NCBI RefSeq assembly: GCF_019956415.1
Contig: NZ_JAHBDK010000028.1
Span: 17,433 to 81,432, forward strand
Length of the DNA: 64,000 nt
Direction: 5' to 3'
Source: Pseudomonas sp. GL-B-19
Lineage (GTDB): Bacteria; Pseudomonadota; Gammaproteobacteria; Pseudomonadales; Pseudomonadaceae
Positions 18,897 through 27,089 of the stretch are shown here, in pieces (positions within the stretch are counted from its first letter, which is position 1; the number at the start of each line of letters is the position of its first letter). The notes under the pieces are model-generated. The model was not told the DNA's origin. It saw only the letters and a list, made by a program, of their open reading frames with translations, and searched no databases. A program made the position numbers and the translations under genes.

Positions 18897-19382
18897 ATGG
18901 CGAATCCCGGCTACATGACGATCACAGGCAAAGCTCAAGGCCTGATTTCAGCGGGTTGCTCGACTCCGGAGTCGGTTGGCAACAAGTATCAGGCGGCGCA
19001 CACCGATGAAATCATGGTGCTAGCCTACAGCCACAACCTGACCAACGATGGCAACCTCGGCAAGCCCACCCACTTTCCGGTCATCGTCACCAAAAATGTC
19101 GACAAATCCTCGCCGCTGCTGACCCAGGCACTCGCAAACAGAGAAGAGCTCGACTGCACGATCAGTTTCTATCGCACATCCGCCATGGGGCAGCAGGAAA
19201 AGTATTTCACCGTCTCCCTCGACGGGGCCGTTGTCGCCAATCTGACGCAGGATGTACCCCATGTGATTCTGCAAAACGACGCGGAGCCTCAGGAGTTGCT
19301 GGCGTTGCGATATCGGGGCATCAGCTGGGTTCACCACACGGCCGGCACCACCGGGTACGCCTCGTGGGGCGAAGAGGGGTGA
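18897..19382 (+). CDS. hcp: Hcp family type VI secretion protein
   Basis: A 161-residue Hcp tube protein, of the usual length. The N-terminus ANPGYMTITGKAQGLISAGC is the hallmark of the Hcp1/EvpC-like family, followed by HTDEIMVLAYSH and the C-terminal ISWVHHTAGTTGYASW. Hcp hexamers form the inner tube and carry small effectors in their lumen. No other T6SS structural genes are in the window, so this is an orphan copy. ATG 18897 is preferred to ATG 18888 because AAGGA lies ten bases upstream. The stop overlaps the next start (GTGA). Confidence 0.93.
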   Translation: MANPGYMTITGKAQGLISAGCSTPESVGNKYQAAHTDEIMVLAYSHNLTNDGNLGKPTHFPVIVTKNVDKSSPLLTQALANREELDCTISFYRTSAMGQQEKYFTVSLDGAVVANLTQDVPHVILQNDAEPQELLALRYRGISWVHHTAGTTGYASWGEEG

Positions 19383-20848
19383 CGCTCGAGCGCCACGACC
19401 TCTGGGACGTCCAAAGCGCCGCCGCCAAGCTGATCGGGCATGCCCACTCGATCAGCGCCCGTCACCTGGCTTTCGGCACGGCCCGCGTGCGTTTCAACCA
19501 GCAGGTCGCCGATTACGCCAAGCGCATCGCCGATGAAGTCACCTCAGGTCGGAAGAGCCCGGAACAAGGGATACGGGCGCTGGTTCAGGAACAGCACAAC
19601 CTCTTGAAGCAGTCCCGACTCTTGATGTTGAAGAAACACGGTGCGATCCCCGAAGCGGTCAAGCAGACGCCGCTGTCGATGCTCACGCTAACGGCGCCGC
19701 AACCCGACCCGGAGCGCCTGTTACGGGCGGTGCATGCACAGAATCTCAAAGCTCTAAACACGAGAGCCAAAAACACCACTCACGCCCCTCGTCCAGCGTC
19801 CCGCGTTCCCGGTTTTTTCCCTCAGGAACGCTGGCCGGCGGAGGTTCCAGCACCAGAGGAGCCGGGGTTTTACATCGTGCCCAAAAGCATTTCAGCCGAG
19901 AAACTTGAGACCCAACTGTTCCCGTCTCCCAACCCGAGCGTCATCGCTAAATTCAGAACTTTGAATCCGAACCTGGATCTGGTGAAAGCCGGATCGATGA
20001 TTGTCCTGAGCGACCCGGACCATCAGCAATGTACGTATGAAGAATCTCTGCTGATGCAAACCGCTCAAATCGTCAGCACTGCGCTGGAGCCGTTGACGGT
20101 GGAGGAGGCGGATTTTATGGCGCAGCACTATGGCGTTATTCAGACCGCGCTCTCGGATGAATCGAAAGTGATTGGCGTCACCACAGCCATGGCGTCCAAT
20201 CATCTGGATGGCATAAAAACCATTCTGAAAGACATTGAGAACCTACATACCAATACGCTCGAGGCAAATGGCAGCCTGAATTCAAAGAAATTCAAAAAAC
20301 AGCGTGCCCGCCTGCTCAAAAATCTGGACGGCCAACTCACCAAGTTGACGAAGAAAACCATCGGCCTCCCTGATTATCCAAATCTCAAAACCGCACTTGG
20401 CATCGACAACCCACACCTGGTGCACCGCTGGAGAAAAGCCGGCGGCATCGGCCAGGCTCCCGGCTATGCCACTCATATTCAGGCCGTCACCAAAGCATCG
20501 CAATACATCAAATATGGCGGTTGGATTGGCACAGCTGTGGGAGGTAGCGCATCAGCCATGAAGGTTCAGGATGTTTGCAGAAATGGAAGTACCGAGGCGT
20601 GTCAAAAAGTGAAGTTCACGGAGGCTGGAAGCTTCATTGGCGGGGTGGGTGGCGGTGCCCTTGCCAGCGGTATTTTGACTTCGACCGCAACTACGGCAAT
20701 TTGCGTTGGCGTTGGTGTCTCAACAGCTGGCGTCGGAATTCTTCTATGCGGAATTTTTGTCGCGGGAGCTGGCTCCTTCGCTGGCGGATACGCCGGCGAA
20801 AAATTGACTGAATACGTGGCCGAGTCTATCTACGAGAACACAAAATGA
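19379..20848 (+). CDS. Candidate Hcp-linked T6SS effector with C-terminal glycine-rich membrane domain
   Basis: A 489-residue protein that I do not recognise by name. GTG 19379 overlaps the hcp stop, so it is coupled to Hcp. Visible architecture: an N-terminal helical region (about 1-110), a proline-rich linker (about 130-160), a possible LysM-like block near 165-215 (FYIVPKSISAEKL ... LNPNLDLVKAGSMIVLSDP), a charged helical region, and a C-terminal segment of roughly 90 residues rich in Gly/Ala/Thr/Val with many small-xxx-small spacings (GGVGGGALASGIL, GVGVSTAGVGILLCGIFVAG). The last part resembles glycine-zipper membrane-inserting tails of other T6SS toxins. Two small membrane proteins follow, the first overlapping by 4 bp. 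Best reading (inference): a pore-forming or membrane-targeting effector. Confidence 0.55.
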   Translation: MTLERHDLWDVQSAAAKLIGHAHSISARHLAFGTARVRFNQQVADYAKRIADEVTSGRKSPEQGIRALVQEQHNLLKQSRLLMLKKHGAIPEAVKQTPLSMLTLTAPQPDPERLLRAVHAQNLKALNTRAKNTTHAPRPASRVPGFFPQERWPAEVPAPEEPGFYIVPKSISAEKLETQLFPSPNPSVIAKFRTLNPNLDLVKAGSMIVLSDPDHQQCTYEESLLMQTAQIVSTALEPLTVEEADFMAQHYGVIQTALSDESKVIGVTTAMASNHLDGIKTILKDIENLHTNTLEANGSLNSKKFKKQRARLLKNLDGQLTKLTKKTIGLPDYPNLKTALGIDNPHLVHRWRKAGGIGQAPGYATHIQAVTKASQYIKYGGWIGTAVGGSASAMKVQDVCRNGSTEACQKVKFTEAGSFIGGVGGGALASGILTSTATTAICVGVGVSTAGVGILLCGIFVAGAGSFAGGYAGEKLTEYVAESIYENTK

Positions 20849-21231
20849 GCCTTAGTGTTGCAGAAAATATTTTCATGGTTGCGGGCATTATAGTTGTCGT
20901 CGGAATTTTCACCCTTCTCGGCTTCATGCTCTACATAGCAAAAACCAAAATAGATATCATCTTGAGCAGCCTTCAGAACAGCCCTTTCTCCATAACCCTT
21001 ATAACACTATGGCACGGAGGCCCGGGGGGGCGAATACGTATGGTTGGGGAAGTTTGCGGCATTCTGTGGAGGCCCAAATACCACATTCAAAGCGGCTTGC
21101 TAGACCCACAGGACATTGAAAACTTCCCGCCAAAACTTAAACGCCAGTTGCTGCTGACACGTAAACTCATGATTTATTTTGGAGCGGCAATGGTGTGCTT
21201 ATGGCTGATCGCTGAACTTGGCCTCGTCTAA
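20845..21231 (+). CDS. Small membrane protein, candidate immunity protein 1
   Basis: A 128-residue protein with two predicted transmembrane helices (about 10-32 and 108-126) and a soluble loop of about 70 residues containing HGGPGGRIRMVGEVCG. No family is recognised. ATG 20845 overlaps the effector stop (ATGA), so it is produced with it. An integral inner-membrane protein right after a putative membrane-active toxin is the normal arrangement for its immunity factor (inference). Confidence 0.55.
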   Translation: MSLSVAENIFMVAGIIVVVGIFTLLGFMLYIAKTKIDIILSSLQNSPFSITLITLWHGGPGGRIRMVGEVCGILWRPKYHIQSGLLDPQDIENFPPKLKRQLLLTRKLMIYFGAAMVCLWLIAELGLV

Positions 21232-21262
21232 AATTATTTAAACTTACAGCAGACAACATCAT

Positions 21263-21685
21263 ATGAATAAAAACAATTCTGACATGCCAGTAAAAAAGCC
21301 CCACAAGAACAAAGAATACATAAATAAAAATTACGCATCTAAAGACAAAATGACACCAAAAGCACAAATTAGATTTGTGTTGATATTTAACACAATCGCA
21401 ATAATCTTTATCGGGATTGCGATACGAGCTATTCATAATCAAAAAATCGCCATCCCTTACCTGGGCCGACACGTACCTTGGCACGAATTTACAGGGCTAA
21501 GTTTGTTTTTCCCGGTATCTATTCTTCTTTTATTCGCGGCATGCCTGATATCACTCGCGGTGCTCACCGCAAGGTACAACATCAAATACGATTCATCCCT
21601 ATATAGAAAGATCTGCTTTTACAGTTTTATCACAGGAGTTTTCCTGCATCAGGTATCTCTTTTTTTCGGCGTTAGCCTGAAATAA
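21263..21685 (+). CDS. Small lysine-rich membrane protein, candidate immunity protein 2
   Basis: A 140-residue protein: a very basic, Asn/Lys-rich N-terminus (about 1-35) and three predicted helices (about 37-56, 80-102, 115-136). The gene is visibly AT-rich against its surroundings and uses codons such as ATA and AAA that are rare in the neighbouring genes, which suggests recent acquisition. No strong ribosome site precedes ATG 21263. It lies 31 bp after the first candidate immunity gene. Function is unknown; a second immunity protein is the simplest guess. Confidence 0.5.
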   Translation: MNKNNSDMPVKKPHKNKEYINKNYASKDKMTPKAQIRFVLIFNTIAIIFIGIAIRAIHNQKIAIPYLGRHVPWHEFTGLSLFFPVSILLLFAACLISLAVLTARYNIKYDSSLYRKICFYSFITGVFLHQVSLFFGVSLK

Positions 21686-21748
21686 CCATACATCACGATG
21701 ATTAACAACCGACCTCCCACACGGCAGATCGGCTATTTCACATGTCTC

Positions 21749-22849
21749 TCAAAACTCAATCCGCACATCCCCCTTCGGCACACTGCAGCAAGACAAAATA
21801 AACCCTTCCGCCTCGTCTTCCTCGGTGATCCCGCCGTTGTGTTCCATGTCGACTTCACCACCGAGCTTCATCACCTTGCATGTCCCGCAAATCCCCATCC
21901 CGCACGCCTTCGGAATCAACAGGCCCAACTTGGCCGCCGCAGCGTGAACGGTTTCCCCCGGTGCCACACGAATACTCTTGCCAGACGCCGTGAACTCCAC
22001 CTGATGCAGATCCGCCGCATCGATTTCCGGGGCGTCGGCCGCTTGTTCAGCGTGTTCCACGGCATCGGCGCGCGCCTCTGGCGGGGTCGCGCCGAAGGAT
22101 TCTTCGTGGTAACGCGACATGTCGAAGCCAGCGGCTTCCAGCAAGCGCTTGACCGCGCTCATATACGGCGTCGGGCCGCAGCAGAACACTTCGCGCTCAA
22201 GGAAGTCCGGCGCCATCAATTCAAGCATTCTGTGGTTCAGGTAACCGCGATAACCAGCCCAGGGCTCACCCATGCCATGCTTCTCGCAAATCAGGTGCAG
22301 GCTGAAGTTCTCGATCCGCGATGCCATGTGCTCCAGCTCGCGGTGGTAAATGATGTCTTTAGGCGAACGTGCGCTGTGGATAAACACCATGTCGACATTG
22401 CCGTTGGTGTCGTAGAACCAGCGCGCCATGGACATCACCGGGGTGATGCCGACACCGCCGCTGAGGTAGAGCACTTTCGGTGCGGTGAAGTCCATGGCGT
22501 TGAACAGCCCGACCGGCCCGTGCACCGCCAGCTCCTGGCCTTCGTGCAGGGTGTCGTGCAGCCAGTTGGAGACTTTGCCGCCCGGCACGCGCTTGATCGT
22601 CACCGAAAAGCTGTAAGGCACCGATGGCGAGCTGGAAATGGTGTAGGAGCGCATGATCGGCACCCCTTCGATTTCCAGCTCCAGGGTGACAAACTGCCCC
22701 GGTTTAAAGAAGAACAGGATCGGCTGGTCAGCCATAAAGCAGAAGGTGCGCACATCCCAGGTTTCCTGGATGACTTTGACGCAACGGACGATGTGTCGAC
22801 CATTGGCCCAGGTCTGGGTCGTTACCGGATTCAGGAAGCTGTTGGACAT
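21749..22849 (-). CDS. gbcB: Glycine betaine monooxygenase reductase subunit
   Basis: A 366-residue class IA-like reductase that passes electrons from NAD(P)H to GbcA. The N-terminal FAD domain has RSYTISSSPS; the nucleotide domain has LYLSGGVGITPVMSMARW and CCGPTPYMSAV. A plant-type 2Fe-2S domain at the C-terminus carries CGMGICGTCKVMKLGG and a final CC. ATG 22849 is chosen because GGAGAACAGC precedes it. The gene is divergent from gbcA; the pair removes the first methyl group of glycine betaine, giving dimethylglycine and formaldehyde. Confidence 0.95.
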   Translation of the reverse strand: MSNSFLNPVTTQTWANGRHIVRCVKVIQETWDVRTFCFMADQPILFFFKPGQFVTLELEIEGVPIMRSYTISSSPSVPYSFSVTIKRVPGGKVSNWLHDTLHEGQELAVHGPVGLFNAMDFTAPKVLYLSGGVGITPVMSMARWFYDTNGNVDMVFIHSARSPKDIIYHRELEHMASRIENFSLHLICEKHGMGEPWAGYRGYLNHRMLELMAPDFLEREVFCCGPTPYMSAVKRLLEAAGFDMSRYHEESFGATPPEARADAVEHAEQAADAPEIDAADLHQVEFTASGKSIRVAPGETVHAAAAKLGLLIPKACGMGICGTCKVMKLGGEVDMEHNGGITEEDEAEGFILSCCSVPKGDVRIEF

Positions 22850-23130
22850 GCTGTTCTCCACCGCCGATGCTCGGCCTTATGTTGGCGATTCTGCGTAACG
22901 TGCGAACCACCCATTTACCTATCTGCGACATTCACATACTTATCGCGACCAGCCAGCAGCTACCGGGGGTTGCGCGTCGGGAACAGAGTGGGCCATGTCG
23001 CTCGTGGATAAGGTTCTGGCCGGCGTCGGCCCCACACTCGCCCCATACCAAGACACATCCTTTACACCTTGCGTAGCAAACCTGATCAGCCACTTTCGCG
23101 GCCACGCAGATGGCCTTGAGGAAAAACACG
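22850..23130. promoter_or_regulatory. Divergent gbcB-gbcA intergenic regulatory region
   Basis: 281 bp between divergent start codons with no plausible gene. In P. aeruginosa this promoter region is activated by GbdR in response to glycine betaine and dimethylglycine; gbdR is in this window. I could not pick out an operator with confidence. Confidence 0.5.
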
Positions 23131-24426
23131 ATGGACGTCACCACTACCCTGAGCCTCGGCGATCCACTGGAACCCGCACGCAAGGCCACCGCGCAGATGC
23201 TGCAAGAGCGCGAGCGTACTTTCTCGCTGCCGCAGCCGTTTTACTCTGACGAGCGGCTGTTTGATATCGACATGCAGGAAATCTTCCAGAAAGAGTGGTT
23301 GATCGCCGGCATGACCTGCGAGATCCCGACCAAGGGCAACTACCTGACCCTGCAGGTCGGCAAGAACCCGATCATCGTGATTCGCGGCGCTGAAGGCGTG
23401 GTGCATGCGTTCCACAACGTCTGCCGCCACCGTGGTTCGCGTCTGTGCACCAGTGAAAAAGGCAAAGTCGCCAAACTGGTCTGCCACTACCACCAGTGGA
23501 CGTATGAGCTGGACGGTCGCCTGCTGTTCGCCGGCACCGAAATGGGCGCCGACTTCGACATGAACCAGTACGGCCTCAAGCCGGTGAACGTGAAAACCGC
23601 TGGCGGCTACATTTTCATCAGCCTGTCGGAGAACCCGCCGGCCATTGATGACTTCCTGTCGACGCTGAACCATTACATGGAACCGTACGACATGGAGAAC
23701 ACCAAGGTGGCGATTACCACCACCTTGATGGAAAAGGCCAACTGGAAACTGGTGCTGGAAAACAATCGCGAGTGCTACCACTGCAACGCGTCGCACCCGG
23801 AACTGCTGAAAACCCTGCTGGAATGGGACGACGTCACCGACCCGCGTGCCGACCAGGCCTTCAAGGACCACGTCGCCGCCTCTGCCGCCGCCTGGGAAGC
23901 CGAAAAGATCCCTTACGCCCACGCCAGCTTCGGCCTGCGCAACCGCATCGTGCGCATGCCGCTGCTCAAAGGCACCGTGTCGATGACCATGGACGGCAAA
24001 CAGGGCTGCGCCAAACTCATGGGCCGCATCAAAAACCCGGACCTGGGCTCGATGCGCATCCTGCACCTGCCGCACTCGTGGAACCACTGCATGGGCGATC
24101 ACATCATCGTCTTCACCGTGTGGCCGATCAGTGCTCAGGAAACCATGGTCACCACCAAGTGGATCGTCCATAAAGACGCGGTCGAAGGTGTGGACTACGA
24201 CGTTGAACACATGCGCAAGGTCTGGGACGCCACCAACGACCAGGACCGTCGCCTGGCCGAAGAGAACCAGCGCGGCATCAACTCCACCGCGTACCAGCCA
24301 GGGCCTTACTCCAAGACCTATGAGTTTGGCGTAGTGAACTTTGTGGACTGGTACAGCGAGCGTTTGCTGAACAACCTCGGGGCCGAGCCGGCGCCGTACC
24401 TCAAAGGGGTTCCTGTACAAGGTTAA
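23131..24426 (+). CDS. gbcA: Glycine betaine monooxygenase, Rieske oxygenase subunit
   Basis: A 431-residue Rieske non-haem iron oxygenase. The Rieske cluster motif is CRHRGSRLC followed by CHYHQWTY (about 92-117), and the mononuclear iron site is in ENNRECYHCNASHPELL (near 215-230). It demethylates glycine betaine to dimethylglycine. GAGGAAAAACACG before ATG 23131 supports this start, giving MDVTTTLSL. Equivalent to GbcA (PA5410) in sequence and in divergence from gbcB. Confidence 0.96.
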   Translation: MDVTTTLSLGDPLEPARKATAQMLQERERTFSLPQPFYSDERLFDIDMQEIFQKEWLIAGMTCEIPTKGNYLTLQVGKNPIIVIRGAEGVVHAFHNVCRHRGSRLCTSEKGKVAKLVCHYHQWTYELDGRLLFAGTEMGADFDMNQYGLKPVNVKTAGGYIFISLSENPPAIDDFLSTLNHYMEPYDMENTKVAITTTLMEKANWKLVLENNRECYHCNASHPELLKTLLEWDDVTDPRADQAFKDHVAASAAAWEAEKIPYAHASFGLRNRIVRMPLLKGTVSMTMDGKQGCAKLMGRIKNPDLGSMRILHLPHSWNHCMGDHIIVFTVWPISAQETMVTTKWIVHKDAVEGVDYDVEHMRKVWDATNDQDRRLAEENQRGINSTAYQPGPYSKTYEFGVVNFVDWYSERLLNNLGAEPAPYLKGVPVQG

Positions 24427-24436
24427 GAGCAAAAGC

Positions 24437-24531
24437 TTCGCGAGCAAGCTTGCTCCTACAGGTCTGGGTCGTTCACAGAATGTGTATACACCTCAGATCC
24501 TTTGTAGGAGCAAGCTTGCTCGCGATAGCGC
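24437..24531. repeat. REP pair (family A) after gbcA
   Basis: Two inverted REPs (24437-24462 and 24502-24531) share the core gagcaagcttgctc. They come directly after the gbcA stop and could act as a transcript-end stabiliser. Confidence 0.82.
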
Positions 24532-24599
24532 CATCCGCGTCACGCACCCCCTTCTGACTCACCGCAATCTTAGAACTGTACGAAATATGACCTATTCCG

Positions 24600-25204
24600 T
24601 TCAGCGCTATACCGCCCGCACCTCTCAGCCTTCCACAAACAAGTTATCCACACCTCCACCCACAGCTATTGGGGACAAGTGTGGCTTTACCGAAAACTTT
24701 CTCCACAGAAACCGAAGAAAATCCGTGACTTATCCAGAAGCAGGGTTTTGAACAGCGGCTGGTTGTTTTTTGACCAAAACCTTACAGGGCACGTTCTACG
24801 TGGCTTGCAGAGGATGGCAAACACCTTATCCACAGAAGCGCCAACAGACTTTGGGGGCAACTTCCGTCCTTCTGTGGAAAACCGCTGAAAGCCGCGATAA
24901 ATCGGGGGGTTGCGCGACGTTTACCGGTCCAGATCGACGATTTGATCGTTTTTCGATCAATCACCTGAAGTGCCGGTTTATATGGCCTGTAGCGGTTAGC
25001 GAACATCTTATCCACAGAAGCGCCAACAGAGATTGGGGGCAAGTATTGGAGCACGGGAAACCTTATCCACCGCAAAAAGCCTGTAAAAACCGCCAGTTAG
25101 GCTGGTTACTTTTTGTACGAAGACTTGCATGGCTTGATTTGTATGGGGTGTAGCGAGGGACAAACACGTTATCCACAGAAGCGCTCACAGGGTTTGTGGG
25201 TAAA
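24600..25204. repeat. DnaA-box-bearing degenerate tandem repeat array
   Basis: A gene-poor stretch with four perfect TTATCCACA boxes in the same orientation, at 24644, 24826, 25008 and 25169 (spacings 182, 182 and 161 bp). Each is followed by a related sequence: the boxes at 24826 and 25008 share ttatccacagaagcgccaac and both continue to tgggggcaa about 25 bases on; 24644 and 25169 are diverged copies. Single-mismatch boxes lie at 24730 (TTATCCAGA) and 25063 (TTATCCACC). A ggctggtt...ttttt segment recurs between units. Short open frames here do not look coding. Possible roles are DnaA binding or titration. Confidence 0.7.
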
Positions 25205-26371
25205 TCAGATTTTATTCAGGCATAAGCGACCCGATTCAGTGTCCAGGTTCAATTCATAGTCATTGAATGCCCGCCACCCAAGCAGAATCGAAGGCACGTA
25301 CTGCCCGTCCAACAACGACGGCGGGATGGTGAAGCCCGGGTAGTATTTGTAGGTCACTACCCTGATGTTCCCGGACAAATCCAACTCGCCCTTGAAGGTC
25401 TGGTGATGCGAGTGTTCGGCGACGTGAATGGGCGAGTCACCAGGCGAGGCCGATGTCAGGTAATCCACATTCCCGGTATCAAGAATCGCCAGCGTCGCCC
25501 GACGATCCAGCCGTGCGGAAATGGTCAGTCTTTGATTGATGTCCGCACGCGAATAGGTAATGGGCGAATCGCACCGCTTGGGAGGTTTCGCGTTGAGTTC
25601 GAGGGTCTTTTTCGTGAGCTTCAAACGTCCCAGCTTTCCGATCAGATCAAGCCCCAACAAGTTATCCCGGTCACTGACAAACACCAGGACATTCCTGAAC
25701 TCGCTCCCGCCGATCTTCAAAGACTCGAAGATCCCGAGTTTTGCAGGCAGACCATGTTCCCCATAAAAGGTGCTGTAGCCGTAATGGGAGTCGGTTAATA
25801 ACGTGATGCCCATCCGCTTCGCGGTTTCGTCGTTGACCCGGGTTTGCGGGGCGCCGGTATCCACGATAAAGCGTGTCGAGACACCATTGGCCGCTTTGAC
25901 GTCGATGTAGGGCAGCACTTCGTCCGTGACGTAACCCTCACTGGGATGTGGATAAATCGTCAGCACCTCTTGTCGCCGGGAGCTGGTCACCGAAAAATCG
26001 CCGACCGCGCGCAGGGTGGCGATCGACAAGCGGCCGAACATGGAAAACAAGACGTTGAGCTCGGGGTCACTTGCGATGGCCTGAGCATGGCGGCGCTTGA
26101 TCGTCAGGTAGTAATCAGGCAGCTGGTTGGCGGCTTTGGCTTCAAACATGCGGGCGAAAACGGTCACTGAGCAATCGAGGTGATTTGCGGCGTCCACGAC
26201 CTTGTCGCATTGCTTGCGCAGTTGGGCCAAGGACGCTGTTTGCCCTGGCTCCGACTCTAGCCACGTGTAAAAGTCCTGATTGGACTCAGTGTTGGCAGCC
26301 GCCATCAACCCCGCAGGCACGCACATCACCGCACAGAGCAACCAGGTAGCACGCTTACGCAACGCCTTCAT
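25205..26371 (-). CDS. Exported retropepsin-like aspartic protease family protein
   Basis: A 388-residue protein with a signal peptide (MKALRKRATWLLC..., cleavage near LMAAA) and two retroviral-type aspartyl protease half sites: FIVDTGAPQTRVN and LAILDTGNVDYL. Each has the D-T/S-G catalytic signature and is followed by a hydrophobic flap-like region (LLGLDLIGKLG and ILLGWRAFNDYEL). Periplasmic location is expected. No substrate is known. ATG 26371 is used, which starts the basic signal-peptide segment; an upstream ATG at 26386 adds five residues. Confidence 0.72.
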   Translation of the reverse strand: MKALRKRATWLLCAVMCVPAGLMAAANTESNQDFYTWLESEPGQTASLAQLRKQCDKVVDAANHLDCSVTVFARMFEAKAANQLPDYYLTIKRRHAQAIASDPELNVLFSMFGRLSIATLRAVGDFSVTSSRRQEVLTIYPHPSEGYVTDEVLPYIDVKAANGVSTRFIVDTGAPQTRVNDETAKRMGITLLTDSHYGYSTFYGEHGLPAKLGIFESLKIGGSEFRNVLVFVSDRDNLLGLDLIGKLGRLKLTKKTLELNAKPPKRCDSPITYSRADINQRLTISARLDRRATLAILDTGNVDYLTSASPGDSPIHVAEHSHHQTFKGELDLSGNIRVVTYKYYPGFTIPPSLLDGQYVPSILLGWRAFNDYELNLDTESGRLCLNKI

Positions 26372-26501
26372 GTTCAACCCACGCATAAAAACGGGTTTTA
26401 TGACTCAGCGCTGAACGTTTGAAAGCTCCGTGAACCGTGCTGCACCCTTAACCAGCGCACAGCAAAACTGTAGCTCACCGAGCGGCGGCGAGTGGCAGCC
26501 C

Positions 26502-27068
26502 TTAAGGCCGGTACATCAGATAGGCTTCCCCCGTGACCCGAATCATCGGGTGGGGCGTGATCTGGCAGGTGTCGACGATACGAAAGCCATGTCGCTCGTA
26601 AAACCGCCGGGCGCCGGTGTTGGCGGCATAGTCGATCAGGCTCAGGCCATTGAGCCCCAACTGGTTTGCCCGGTCGTAGGCGAATGCGAGGAATTGCTTG
26701 CCCAGGCCCTGGTTCCGCCAGCCCTCATGTAGCGCGAGGCTGGAGATATACAGGGTGTCGGGGATTTCCATCGTGGCATAGGGCGCCAACACAGGATCAG
26801 TCACCGGAGCCGCCAGCGGATCGTGGCGCATAACATAGCTGTGCATCATGCCGACGACTTCCCCGTTTGCCTCGGCGATCAGGCAATTTTGATAGGAAAA
26901 GTCCACATCGTCGCGGGCATAGCGGGTGGCGCCGACGTCCAGCAGATCCTGGCCGGGCTCTGCTATCTGGCTCCAGATATAATCCGAAGCGCCCTCTGAA
27001 GAAATCTGGAACAACCGCGCAATCTCCCGCGCATCGCAGCGCCGGGCCGAACGAAACTCAACAGCCAT
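26502..27068 (-). CDS. GNAT family N-acetyltransferase
   Basis: A 188-residue acetyltransferase. Motif A (LYISSLALHEGWRNQGLGKQ, about 112-131) contains the acetyl-CoA binding R-x-x-G-x-G/A pattern, and the C-terminal ANTGARRFYERHGFRIVD is typical of the fold. It begins 21 bp after etfB on the same strand, so it may be the last gene of the dgc-etf transcript, although its substrate is unknown. Confidence 0.85.
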   Translation of the reverse strand: MAVEFRSARRCDAREIARLFQISSEGASDYIWSQIAEPGQDLLDVGATRYARDDVDFSYQNCLIAEANGEVVGMMHSYVMRHDPLAAPVTDPVLAPYATMEIPDTLYISSLALHEGWRNQGLGKQFLAFAYDRANQLGLNGLSLIDYAANTGARRFYERHGFRIVDTCQITPHPMIRVTGEAYLMYRP

Positions 27069-27089
27069 TTACTTCCCCCCAACGGACCG

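Noticed and set aside
24482..25153. Short ORFs in the DnaA-box array
   Set aside because: They overlap the repeats, share no recognisable domain, and their sequences mirror the repeat units.
24600..25204. Chromosomal origin oriC
   Set aside because: DnaA boxes are present, but dnaA, dnaN, rpmH or parAB genes are not, and no AT-rich unwinding region stands out.
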